NCBI RefSeq assembly: GCF_001486505.1
Contig: NZ_LN909048.1
Span: 1 to 64,000 of the forward strand
Source of the DNA: Paenibacillus rubinfantis
Lineage (GTDB): Bacteria; Bacillota; Bacilli; Paenibacillales; Paenibacillaceae
DNA: 64,000 nt
Direction: 5' to 3'
Shown: positions 38,681-46,577 of the stretch, in pieces
Layout: each line of letters begins with the position of its first letter
How positions within the stretch are numbered: position 1 is the stretch's first letter
The notes under the pieces: model-generated
What the model saw: the letters and a program-made list of their open reading frames with translations, nothing else
Databases searched by the model: none
Told to the model about the DNA's origin: nothing
Program-made: the position numbers and the translations under genes

Positions 38681-39121
38681 TTACAAAAGGATCCAGCCAC
38701 TTCCTGAATGAACCCGTGTTACTGCACCTTTACCTGTGATAAACCGAACTCCTTGTGTTTCATATTCGATGAAGGGAAAATTCACCTCAATTAAATCATA
38801 TTCTGGATGATCATCCAGAAAATCTTCCAAATATCCTAAATTCCAATATCCTTCATAAACCATATCCTGAAGGTCATCCTTTTCCGACGGAGCAAGCATT
38901 GCAACAATAGAAAATACACCTGTTGCAACACCAGTAGCTGTAGATGTTAGAAAAATAAGACCTAATATACCGGCAACGTTTGATAATCCGTCCGTCAGAT
39001 CAGTAACATTCGTAGGTTTATCAAAAGCTTTGTCATAGATTGTTCTTTGCGCTCGTTCAGTTTTTCTTACTCCGTCCAAACTTAAAATTATTTTCCTTGC
39101 ATACTCCTTTGTAAATGCCAT
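38681..39121 (-). CDS. Hypothetical protein, AT-rich orphan with glycine-rich hydrophobic segment
   Basis: I do not recognise the family. The 146-aa product has no signal peptide. A central Gly/Ala/Thr-rich hydrophobic stretch (GILGLIFLTSTATGVATGVF, about 50-69) is flanked by charged regions. Such segments occur in pore-forming peptides and small membrane-inserting proteins, but nothing specific supports that. ATG 39121 has AAGGAG 11 nt upstream; the longer ORF start at 39175 has no clear site. Base composition is AT-rich, unlike hydF and hydG. Confidence 0.6.
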   Translation of the reverse strand: MAFTKEYARKIILSLDGVRKTERAQRTIYDKAFDKPTNVTDLTDGLSNVAGILGLIFLTSTATGVATGVFSIVAMLAPSEKDDLQDMVYEGYWNLGYLEDFLDDHPEYDLIEVNFPFIEYETQGVRFITGKGAVTRVHSGSGWILL

Positions 39122-39493
39122 AAATAAAACATCTCCTTTTTTGATTTGTCGAGAGCTGGCGCCTTTACTGCTCAACTTTAAGGGAATTTTCCCTTATATC
39201 TCCCAAAATATGAAATTATGAAAGAAAGGATTGGACTTTTTGTTATTGTTTCCAATCTTTTTTCTTGCTGAATGTAGTACTACTAAAACTAGAATCTATA
39301 TTTTACACATACTACAACCATCTCAGACTGCTGTATGTCTCGTTAATACAAATCTCATCCAAAAAAGTCGTATCTCTCCATCGATACAATGCATCCGCGA
39401 GATAGTACAACCTCTATATTAAAATCCCTATTATCGCATAGACATAGCAGATTTTTAGGAAGTAGTGGAACAAAAAAACGCCTCACCAACGCA
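39122..39493. other. AT-rich intergenic region, no gene assigned
   Basis: Between the orphan gene and the IS element no supported gene is seen. A 63-codon frame on plus at 39231-39422 starts with a TTG and lacks a clear ribosome site. The promoter of the 38681 gene should lie here but no convincing hexamer pair was picked out. Confidence 0.4.
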
Positions 39494-39548
39494 AAAACCT
39501 TCAACGTCAACCTGGTATTATCCCCTACAAGTAGACACTCGTAAAAAA

Positions 39549-39568
39549 CCTCATGTGTTAACATGAGG
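39549..39568 (+). other. Stem-loop at the IS left end
   Basis: CCTCATGT and ACATGAGG form an 8-bp perfect stem with a 4-nt loop between the left inverted repeat and the orfA ribosome site. Such hairpins can limit transposase expression from outside transcription; that role is inference. Confidence 0.5.
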
Positions 39569-39597
39569 AAATGAGTGAACTTGGAGGGGATTTTTGT

Positions 39598-39909
39598 ATG
39601 GCGAAAAAGGAGCAGGTTTTTAAATCGTACACAGAGGAATTCAAAATAGAGGCTGTTCAAACCTATCTCACTGGAGTGGAAAGTTACAAGGTCATTGCAG
39701 AGAGGTTGGGAATTACAAACTGTACCCAACTTAAAGTATGGGTACAGAAACATCGAAAGGGGGAGCCCCTCGATACACGTAAGGACGCAACAAACCCTAT
39801 GAAAGGGCGTCCTCGTACCACGTTTGCCAGTGTTGAAGAAGAACGGGATTACTTGAAGGCACAGGTGGATTACTTAAAAAAGCGGTATCCAAATCTGCTA
39901 ACGGAGTGA
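39598..39909 (+). CDS. IS3-family transposase OrfA
   Basis: The 103-aa protein is the DNA-binding subunit: an N-terminal helix-turn-helix (YTEEFKIEAVQTYLTG...YKVIAERLGI) and a C-terminal leucine-zipper-like helix (EEERDYLKAQVDYLKKR). ATG 39598 has GGAGGGG 8 nt upstream; the in-frame ATG at 39571 lies inside the leader hairpin region. Near the end the heptamer A-AAA-AAG (39876-39882), in the correct frame, is a -1 slippery site that can join OrfA to OrfB. The stop overlaps the orfB GTG. Confidence 0.9.
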   Translation: MAKKEQVFKSYTEEFKIEAVQTYLTGVESYKVIAERLGITNCTQLKVWVQKHRKGEPLDTRKDATNPMKGRPRTTFASVEEERDYLKAQVDYLKKRYPNLLTE

Positions 39910-40775
39910 AGCTTAGACTTGAAGATAAATACACCATAATCGAAGAGCTACGTGACCTGCACGGCGTTACCCGTTTATTAGCCATTGCCGGTCTGCCTCG
40001 GGCGAACTACTACAAGTGGCGGGGTACACGTTCTCAGCGGACGGAAGCTCATGCACAGGAGCACGCAATAAAAGAGCATATGGTGGCCATTCACCTAGCC
40101 CATCCCTATTTTGGGTATCCTCGAATGCAGACAGCCTTGTGGGAGGCAGGCTACCTCGTCAACCATAAGAAAGTATGGCGGCTCATGAAAGAGCTGTCGA
40201 TCCAGTCGGTCATTCGAAAGAAAAGGAATCGCTCCAACTATGCTCCTTCCGTGGTTTATCCTAACCGATTAAAGCGCCAGTTTCATGCGACAGCTCCTCA
40301 GCAGAAACTTGTGACCGATATTACGTATCTCTCGGATGGAACCGACTTTTATTACCTGTCCGTCATCCAGGATCTCTTCAACAATGAGATTGTGGCTTGG
40401 CAAATGTCAAAGCGCAATGATGTAAAGTTGGTGCTTAATACGATTGAGCAATGGACACGAAAAAGAGACGTGTCCGAAGCCGTGCTCCATTCGGACCAAG
40501 GCTTCCAATACACGTCCCAGGCGTACAACACACGATTAGAGGCATTCAGCGTTAAAGGCAGCCACTCTCGCAAAGCAACCTGCCTGGATAACGCCTGTAT
40601 CGAATCCTTCTTTTCGCATCTGAAGACAGAAAAGTTGTACCTTCAACAATATAAGTCAGAAGTGGAGATTCATCAAGCCGTCGAGGAATACATCTACTTT
40701 TATAACTACCAACGTTTTCAGGCGAAACTCAAACAGCGCGCGCCGATTGAGTTTCGGCACGCGCTGGCTGCTTAA
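39906..40775 (+). CDS. IS3-family transposase OrfB (DDE integrase fold)
   Basis: The 289-aa catalytic subunit has the DDE triad: Asp in VTDITYL, Asp in LHSDQGFQYTS and Glu in CIESFFSHLKTE, with the usual K/R seven residues on. The N-terminal HTH_21 region is HPYFGYPRMQTAL. It is in the -1 frame relative to OrfA and its frame is open upstream to the slippery site, so the active transposase is probably the OrfAB fusion. The GTG at 39906 gives an alternative separate product. No truncation is seen. Confidence 0.93.
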   Translation: MKLRLEDKYTIIEELRDLHGVTRLLAIAGLPRANYYKWRGTRSQRTEAHAQEHAIKEHMVAIHLAHPYFGYPRMQTALWEAGYLVNHKKVWRLMKELSIQSVIRKKRNRSNYAPSVVYPNRLKRQFHATAPQQKLVTDITYLSDGTDFYYLSVIQDLFNNEIVAWQMSKRNDVKLVLNTIEQWTRKRDVSEAVLHSDQGFQYTSQAYNTRLEAFSVKGSHSRKATCLDNACIESFFSHLKTEKLYLQQYKSEVEIHQAVEEYIYFYNYQRFQAKLKQRAPIEFRHALAA

Positions 40776-40851
40776 CTTTTTTTTATCTGTCTACTTGACA
40801 GGGGTATGACCAACCGCTAGGGTGACATTGAAGGTTTTCGATTTCTATTAC

Positions 40852-42288
40852 CTAGAACCGCAAGTCCCGCTCGCCGTTCTGGATCCGCTGAAGGCGGTCG
40901 ATCGTCACTTCGCGCGCGGAGGCTTTGGGGATACGGCGGAGGTTGTTTTTGATCAGCGACGCCCCCATTTCCCGGGCTTCGTCATCCCCGTAGTCCAGCA
41001 AATACTCCTGCAGGGTGAGCAAGGCGTTTGGATGGCAGACGTTGTGGATCTGGCCCGACTTAGCCAGGCGCATAAAACGGTCGCCCGTCCGCCCCTCCCG
41101 ATAACAAGCGGTGCAATAGCTTGGAATATAACCGTCCCGGCACAGCGACTTGATCATCTCCAGCGGCGAGCGGTGATCGCCCACCTCGAATTGCGCGGTA
41201 TCGCTGCTTGCGCTCCCTCTGCCCTCCCCTCCGTACGTGTTCGTGTACCCACCGACACCGGTGCACGAGCCTGCGCTGATCTGGGAGATCCCCAGCTTGA
41301 TGACCTCATCGCGGAATTCCGAGTCTTCGCGGGTGGACAGGATCATGCCGGCATAAGGCACTGCGAGCCGCAACACAGCCACGATCTTCTTGAACTCATG
41401 ATCGTTCACGAGATACGGGAAGCTGTTCAGATCCACACCGTCCGCCGCCCGCAGGCGGGGAACGGAAACCGTATGAGGCCCGCAGCCAAACGTGGCTTCC
41501 AGATGCTCAGCATGCATCAACATGGCGATCGTCTCGTATTTGTGATCATACAGCCCGTACAAGACCCCAACGCCAACATCGTCGATGCCAGCCCGCATCG
41601 CGCGGTCCATCGCTGTCGTGTGCCAGTCGTAATCGCGTTTGGGCCCTTTTTGGTGCATACGGCTGTAAGTCGGTCGGTGGTACGTCTCTTGGAACAAGAT
41701 ATATGTGCCGATTCCAACGTTCGCCAGCTTGCGGTAATCCTCCACCGTCGTCGCGGCGATATTCACGTTAATTCGGCGGATACTTCCATTGTCGACCTTC
41801 ACGGAGTAGATCGTTTCGATACATTCCAAAATGTAGTCAATCGGGCAATACTCCGGATCTTCTCCGGCCTCCAGCGCCAGCCGCTTATGCCCCATTTGCT
41901 GCAGCACTTCGACTTCCCGGATCAACTCCTCCCGGTTCAACCGCCGCCGAACCATGCTCTCATTCGACTGCTTATAGCCGCAATACTCACAGTTATTAAC
42001 GCAGTAGTTGCTGACGTATAAAGGAGCAAACAAGACGATCCGATTCCCGTAAATGCGTTCCTTCACCTCGCGTGCCGCATGGTAGATCTCCTCCAGCAAC
42101 ACATCGTCCTCCACGTTTAACAGGACGGCGGCTTCCGCCGCACTGATGCCTTTGGCCGTCCGGGCACGCTCCAGAATCGCCAGCACCTTCCTGCGATCGC
42201 GGGCCAGCTGCGACCCGTAAGCGAGCGCGGACACGATGGTCTCATCCCGGATGAAGTCCGCCGCCTCCCTTTGATCTGACCTGCTCAT
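40852..42288 (-). CDS. hydG: [FeFe]-hydrogenase maturation radical SAM enzyme HydG (tyrosine lyase)
   Basis: HydG cleaves tyrosine to make the CO and cyanide ligands of the H-cluster. The radical SAM motif is CVNNCEYC (CxxxCxxC, about 95-102). The C-terminal auxiliary cluster motif begins CTACYREGRTGDRFM and its third Cys is in HNVCHPN, which distinguishes HydG from ThiH. The 478-aa protein is full length. ATG 42288 has GGAGG 7 nt upstream; the ATG two codons earlier is too close to it. It is last in the long minus-strand hyd operon. Confidence 0.95.
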   Translation of the reverse strand: MSRSDQREAADFIRDETIVSALAYGSQLARDRRKVLAILERARTAKGISAAEAAVLLNVEDDVLLEEIYHAAREVKERIYGNRIVLFAPLYVSNYCVNNCEYCGYKQSNESMVRRRLNREELIREVEVLQQMGHKRLALEAGEDPEYCPIDYILECIETIYSVKVDNGSIRRINVNIAATTVEDYRKLANVGIGTYILFQETYHRPTYSRMHQKGPKRDYDWHTTAMDRAMRAGIDDVGVGVLYGLYDHKYETIAMLMHAEHLEATFGCGPHTVSVPRLRAADGVDLNSFPYLVNDHEFKKIVAVLRLAVPYAGMILSTREDSEFRDEVIKLGISQISAGSCTGVGGYTNTYGGEGRGSASSDTAQFEVGDHRSPLEMIKSLCRDGYIPSYCTACYREGRTGDRFMRLAKSGQIHNVCHPNALLTLQEYLLDYGDDEAREMGASLIKNNLRRIPKASAREVTIDRLQRIQNGERDLRF

Positions 42289-42378
42289 CCCCATCCCTCC
42301 CTGTATGATGCCATTATCACCTTTGAACCCCTTCGAGACTGTACGGACAAAAGCAACAACATACGTAACAGCGCACAG

Positions 42379-44115
42379 CTAATAACGGGAGCGAACCAAG
42401 TAGTGCGTATGCAAATACTTATGACTCTTATGGCTGTTCGGCTCCTCCAAAAACTCGCGGTAAATCTGCTGGATATACGGGTTCTTATGGGATTTGCGAA
42501 CCGTTGACGCTTCGTCCTCGTCGTAAATGGCCTTGGCCCGGGTGGCCTTCACGTCGACGGTATCCCGCAGGCTCGCACTGACGAGCGGCTGCCCGCCGCC
42601 GCAGATACAACCGCCCGGACAAGCCATCACTTCGATAAATTCGTAACGGCGCTGACCGGATTGGATCATCGACATTAGCTTGCGGGCGTTGCCGAGCCCG
42701 TGAACCACCGCCGTGCGGATCACCCGCCCGTCCGGCAGCTCCACCGTCGTCTCCTTTATGCCATCCATCCCGCGCACCGCGGTATATTCTACCGTCTCCA
42801 GCTCTTCGCCGGCGACCAGCTCGAACACAGTGCGAAGCGCCGCTTCGGCCACCCCGCCCGTCGCACCGAAGATCACGCCGGCCCCCGAGGCTTCGCCAAA
42901 CGGGTTGTCGAACGTCTCGCCGCGCAAGCCGGCGAAGTCAATGCCCGCTTCCTTGATCATCCGCGCAAGCTCCCGGGTGGTCAGCACGTAATCGATGTCC
43001 TGTAACGATTCATTGGCCAGCTCCTCGCGCTGCCCCTCGAATTTCTTCGCCGTACACGGCATGATCGACACCACGACGATATTCCCCGGATCGATCCCCA
43101 TCGTTTGGGCGAAATAGCTCTTGATCATCGCCCCTTCCATCTCATGCGGCGATTTGCAGCTGGACAGATTCTCCAGCATATCCGGGAAGTAATGCTCCAC
43201 AAACTTCACCCAGCCCGGACAACAGGACGTCATCAGCGGCAGGTTCTCCCCGGTGGCCAAACGATGCACCAGCTCGGTGCCCTCCTCCATAATCGTTAAG
43301 TCGGCAGCAAAGTCGGTATCAAACACCTTGTTGAAGCCAAGCCGCCGCAACGCGGCAACCATCTTGCCCGTCACCCGCGTGCCGATTGGCATCCCAAACT
43401 CCTCTCCCAAGGCAACTCGCACCGCTGGCGCCGTTTGCACAACGACGAATTTATGCGGATCAGCGATCGCCTGCCACACGTCGTTGATATTTTCCCGCTC
43501 CTGCAGCGCGCCAACCGGACAAGCCATAATACATTGGCCGCAGTTCACGCAGACTGACTCGCCAATCGGCCGCCCCAGGGCCGGCCCGATCACGGTGTCG
43601 AACCCGCGGTTCATGAACCCGATGGCTCCCACAGTCTGCACCTCGCTGCAAACGGCGACACACCGACCGCACAGCAGGCATTTGGAAGTGTCGCGCACGA
43701 TCGACGGCGACGAGAGATCAACCGTCGACCGCGCTTTGCCTCCCGCATATCGCACATCGCGCACCCCAATCTGATTCGCCACCTCCTGCAGCTCGCAGGT
43801 TCCGCTGCGCAGGCAGGTGAGACATTCCCGATTATGATCTGACAGAATCAGTTCAACCGTCGTTTTGCGAGCTTTTCGCACCTGCAGTGTATTGGTCCGG
43901 ATCCGCATGCCTTCCTCGGCCACCAGCGTGCACGAAGCGATTAGGCGGGGGCCCGATTCCACCAAGCAGACGCGGCAGCTGGACGGGTGGTTCATGCCCT
44001 GCAGATGACAAAGTGTAGGAATGTGAATGCCTAGTCCGCGGGCTGCCTGAAGCACCGTTGTTCCCTTCGGCACCTCCGTTTCCATTTCGTCAATCCATAA
44101 TTTCACCGTATCCAT
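42379..44115 (-). CDS. hydA: [FeFe]-hydrogenase catalytic subunit, trimeric NADH/ferredoxin type
   Basis: HydA reduces protons to H2 (or the reverse). The N terminus holds a [2Fe-2S] site (C36, C47, C50, C62), a His-ligated [4Fe-4S] site (H94, C98, C101, C107) and two [4Fe-4S] sites (C146-C156 and C189-C199). The H-cluster domain has all three motifs: TSCCPGW (296-302), MPCTAKKFE (352-360) and MACPGGCICGGGQP (497-510). The small-subunit-like domain follows, then a His/Lys/Tyr-rich tail. At 578 aa it matches the modular M3-type subunit of electron-bifurcating enzymes. Confidence 0.96.
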   Translation of the reverse strand: MDTVKLWIDEMETEVPKGTTVLQAARGLGIHIPTLCHLQGMNHPSSCRVCLVESGPRLIASCTLVAEEGMRIRTNTLQVRKARKTTVELILSDHNRECLTCLRSGTCELQEVANQIGVRDVRYAGGKARSTVDLSSPSIVRDTSKCLLCGRCVAVCSEVQTVGAIGFMNRGFDTVIGPALGRPIGESVCVNCGQCIMACPVGALQERENINDVWQAIADPHKFVVVQTAPAVRVALGEEFGMPIGTRVTGKMVAALRRLGFNKVFDTDFAADLTIMEEGTELVHRLATGENLPLMTSCCPGWVKFVEHYFPDMLENLSSCKSPHEMEGAMIKSYFAQTMGIDPGNIVVVSIMPCTAKKFEGQREELANESLQDIDYVLTTRELARMIKEAGIDFAGLRGETFDNPFGEASGAGVIFGATGGVAEAALRTVFELVAGEELETVEYTAVRGMDGIKETTVELPDGRVIRTAVVHGLGNARKLMSMIQSGQRRYEFIEVMACPGGCICGGGQPLVSASLRDTVDVKATRAKAIYDEDEASTVRKSHKNPYIQQIYREFLEEPNSHKSHKYLHTHYLVRSRY

Positions 44116-44133
44116 CCTCGAACTCTCCCCCCT

Positions 44134-46020
44134 TTAACTCTTATAGATCGCTTCAAATTTGCAGCTGTCGAAGCAAATCCCGCATTTGATACACAGCTGC
44201 GGATCGATCACATGCGGCTCTTTCATCTCGCCCGAGATCGCTTCCGCCGGACATTTCCGGGCACAAAGCGTGCATCCGCGGCATTTCTCCTCGTCAATCG
44301 TGTACGTAATCAGCGAGCGGCAAACGCCGGACGGACATTTCTTGTCGACCACATGGGCGATATACTCCTCGCGAAAATATTTCAGCGTGGACAGCACCGG
44401 ATTAGGCGCCGTTTGGCCAAGCCCGCAAAGCGAAGCCGCCTTGATTTGCTCGGATAGCTCCTCCAGCGCATCCAGGTCCTCCATCGTTCCTTTGCCTTCC
44501 GTGATTTTCTCCAAAATCTCCAGCAGGCGTTTGGTGCCGATTCGGCACGGCGCGCATTTCCCGCACGATTCGTCGCGCGTGAAGTCGAGGTAATATCGGG
44601 CGACGTCAACCATACATGTCTCTTCGTCCATCACAAGCATGCCGCCCGAGCCCATCATCGAACCCAAGCTAAGCAGCGTATCGTAATCGATCGGACGGTC
44701 GAGATGCTCGCTCGTTAAGCAGCCGCCGGAAGGCCCCCCGGTCTGCACCGCCTTAAACGCTTTGCCGCCGGGAATCCCGCCGCCAATTTCGTAAATGACA
44801 TCGCGCAACGTAATCCCCATCGGCACTTCCACCAGCCCGGTGTTCACCACCTTGCCGCCCAAGGCAAACACCTTGGTGCCCTTGCTCTTTTCCGTCCCGA
44901 TTCCGGCATACCACGAAGCGCCCTCCAGCAAAATAATCGGTACGTTCGCCAGCGTTTCCACATTGTTGATCACCGTCGGCTGGCCCCATAACCCGCTGAC
45001 AGCCGGGAACGGCGGTTTCGGGTTGGGCATGCCCCGCTTGCCTTCCACCGAGTTCATGAGCGCCGTTTCTTCTCCGCAGACGAATGCCCCTGCTCCCAAA
45101 CGAACGCTGATGTCAAAAGAAAACCCGCTCCCAAACAAGTCATCGCCCAGCAACCCGTAATCCCGGGCCTGCTTAATCGCCGCCTGCACCCGTCGCACGG
45201 CGATCGGATATTCCGCCCGTACGTAGATGAAGCCGTGATTCGCCCCGATGGCGTAGCCGGCGATCGCCATGCCTTCCAGCACGGAATGCGGATCGCCCTC
45301 CAGAATCGAGCGGTCCATAAACGCGCCCGGGTCGCCTTCGTCGGCGTTGCAAATCATATATTTTTGCCCCGTTCGCTGCTTGGCTGCCGTCTCCCACTTG
45401 ATTCCGGTCGGAAACCCGCCGCCGCCGCGCCCGCGCAAGCCCGCCTCCTTCACCTCGGCCACGACCTCTGCCGGCTCCATGGTCGTCAAGACCTTATGCA
45501 GCGCTTTATATCCGTTCATAGCGATATATTCGTCGATGTCCTCCGGGTCGATCGTCCCGCAGTTGCGCAGCGCGATCCGTTGCTGCTTACGGAAGAAGTC
45601 GACCTCATGCAGCGGTTTGATCCGCCCGTCCTTCTCCAGCGACTGCTGGTAAACGAGGCGATCGACGATTTTGCCCTGAAGCAGGTGCTTGTCGACGATC
45701 TCCGCCACGTCCTTCACCATCACCCGGTTATAAAACACCTCCTCCGGGTAAATGATCACGACCGGCCCCAACTCGCACAGCCCAAAGCAGCCCGCCCGGA
45801 CCACTTCGACTTTGTCCTGAATCCCTTGGCTGGCCACCGCTTGCTCAAAGGCTTCCGCGATTAACATCGAATCTGAGGAGGTACAGCCGGTGCCGCCGCA
45901 AATCATTACGGAACGCGCGGCGACGCTTCCTTCATCAGCCCCGACCTTGCCCAGCTTTCGGCGGACCAGCCGGCTAAGCTGCGCCGTTCGAATGCCCTCG
46001 AGATCCAACAACGTTTTCAT
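44134..46020 (-). CDS. hydB: NADH-dependent hydrogenase subunit HydB (NuoF-like)
   Basis: The 628-aa subunit binds FMN and NAD(H). An N-terminal thioredoxin-like [2Fe-2S] domain (GGTGCTSS and AGCFGLCE) is followed by the NuoF core with GLRGRGGGGFPTG (FMN/NADH) and NADEGDPGAF. A [4Fe-4S] motif is SCGKCAPCRIG. The C terminus adds two ferredoxin-type [4Fe-4S] motifs (CRGCTLCARKCP and CIKCGICFDSC). This architecture is that of HydB/HndC in bifurcating hydrogenases. It lies 16 nt after hydC and 18 nt before hydA. Confidence 0.94.
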   Translation of the reverse strand: MKTLLDLEGIRTAQLSRLVRRKLGKVGADEGSVAARSVMICGGTGCTSSDSMLIAEAFEQAVASQGIQDKVEVVRAGCFGLCELGPVVIIYPEEVFYNRVMVKDVAEIVDKHLLQGKIVDRLVYQQSLEKDGRIKPLHEVDFFRKQQRIALRNCGTIDPEDIDEYIAMNGYKALHKVLTTMEPAEVVAEVKEAGLRGRGGGGFPTGIKWETAAKQRTGQKYMICNADEGDPGAFMDRSILEGDPHSVLEGMAIAGYAIGANHGFIYVRAEYPIAVRRVQAAIKQARDYGLLGDDLFGSGFSFDISVRLGAGAFVCGEETALMNSVEGKRGMPNPKPPFPAVSGLWGQPTVINNVETLANVPIILLEGASWYAGIGTEKSKGTKVFALGGKVVNTGLVEVPMGITLRDVIYEIGGGIPGGKAFKAVQTGGPSGGCLTSEHLDRPIDYDTLLSLGSMMGSGGMLVMDEETCMVDVARYYLDFTRDESCGKCAPCRIGTKRLLEILEKITEGKGTMEDLDALEELSEQIKAASLCGLGQTAPNPVLSTLKYFREEYIAHVVDKKCPSGVCRSLITYTIDEEKCRGCTLCARKCPAEAISGEMKEPHVIDPQLCIKCGICFDSCKFEAIYKS

Positions 46021-46036
46021 CGTTCCACCATCCCTT

Positions 46037-46540
46037 CTAATGCGTCCCGGCAGGCGTGCGCATCTGCTTCAGAATTTTCGGTATCTCGTTTGGCGTCAGC
46101 CGGCCATGCACTTTTTCCCCGATGGTCATGACCGGCGCTAAACCGCAAGCCCCCAGACAGCGGGTGGCATCCAGCGTGAATTTCCCGTCAGCCGTTGTCC
46201 CCTGCACCGGAACGTTCAGTTCCTGGCTCAGGCGATCCAGCACCCCTTGCGCGCCCTTAATATAACAAGCCGTTCCCATGCAGACGCGGATGACATGCTC
46301 TCCTTTTGGCTCTAGCGAGAAAAACGAGTAAAACGTCGCAACTCCATAGATTTCAGCCATCGACAACCCCAGTTCCCTCGAAACGACCTGTAGCGCTTCC
46401 TCCGGCAGATAGCCGTACAAATCCTGAATTTCGTGAAGCACCGGGATCAGCGCGCCCGGCAGCAGGCGGAACTGATCGATGATTTCCCCCACCCGCTGCA
46501 GCCGCTCCTCGTCCTTCGCACAATGAAAAGTCTCTTCCAT
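46037..46540 (-). CDS. hydC: NADH-dependent hydrogenase subunit HydC (NuoE-like)
   Basis: The 167-aa thioredoxin-like [2Fe-2S] subunit completes the trimer. Ligand cysteines are in VCMGTACYIKGA and RCLGACGLAP. The helical N terminus has ALIPVLHEIQDLYGYLP, typical of NuoE/HndA. ATG 46540 has GAGG 8 nt upstream; the earlier ATG at 46561 has no good site. It lies 37 nt after porAB. Confidence 0.94.
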   Translation of the reverse strand: MEETFHCAKDEERLQRVGEIIDQFRLLPGALIPVLHEIQDLYGYLPEEALQVVSRELGLSMAEIYGVATFYSFFSLEPKGEHVIRVCMGTACYIKGAQGVLDRLSQELNVPVQGTTADGKFTLDATRCLGACGLAPVMTIGEKVHGRLTPNEIPKILKQMRTPAGTH

Positions 46541-46577
46541 GTTCGCTTCCTCTCCCTTCATCGTCCGGCTGCTCGCC

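Larger units (their letters stand above)
39522..40804 (+). mobile_element. IS3-family insertion sequence, complete
   Basis: The 1283-bp element encodes overlapping orfA and orfB. Imperfect inverted ends are seen: CCCCTACAAGTAGACA at the left and CCCCTGTCAAGTAGACA read inward from the right. A direct TAT (39519-39521 and 40805-40807) is the likely 3-bp target duplication, as in part of the IS3 family. The ends do not begin TG as many IS3 elements do, so a boundary shift of a few bases is possible. The element looks intact and potentially active. Confidence 0.85.
39494..40838. repeat. Stem-loop arms split by the IS element
   Basis: AAAACCTTCAACGTCA (39494-39509) and TGACATTGAAGGTTTT (40823-40838) are complementary with one mismatch. 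They lie outside the IS and its target duplication at unequal distances (9 and 15 nt), so they are not IS ends. With the IS removed they form a 16-bp stem with a loop of about 27 nt, about 14 nt after the hydG stop, which would be a plausible hyd operon terminator. Confidence 0.65.

Noticed and set aside
39231..39422. 63-codon hydrophobic plus frame near the IS
   Set aside because: TTG start without a usable ribosome site; composition follows the AT-rich intergenic background.
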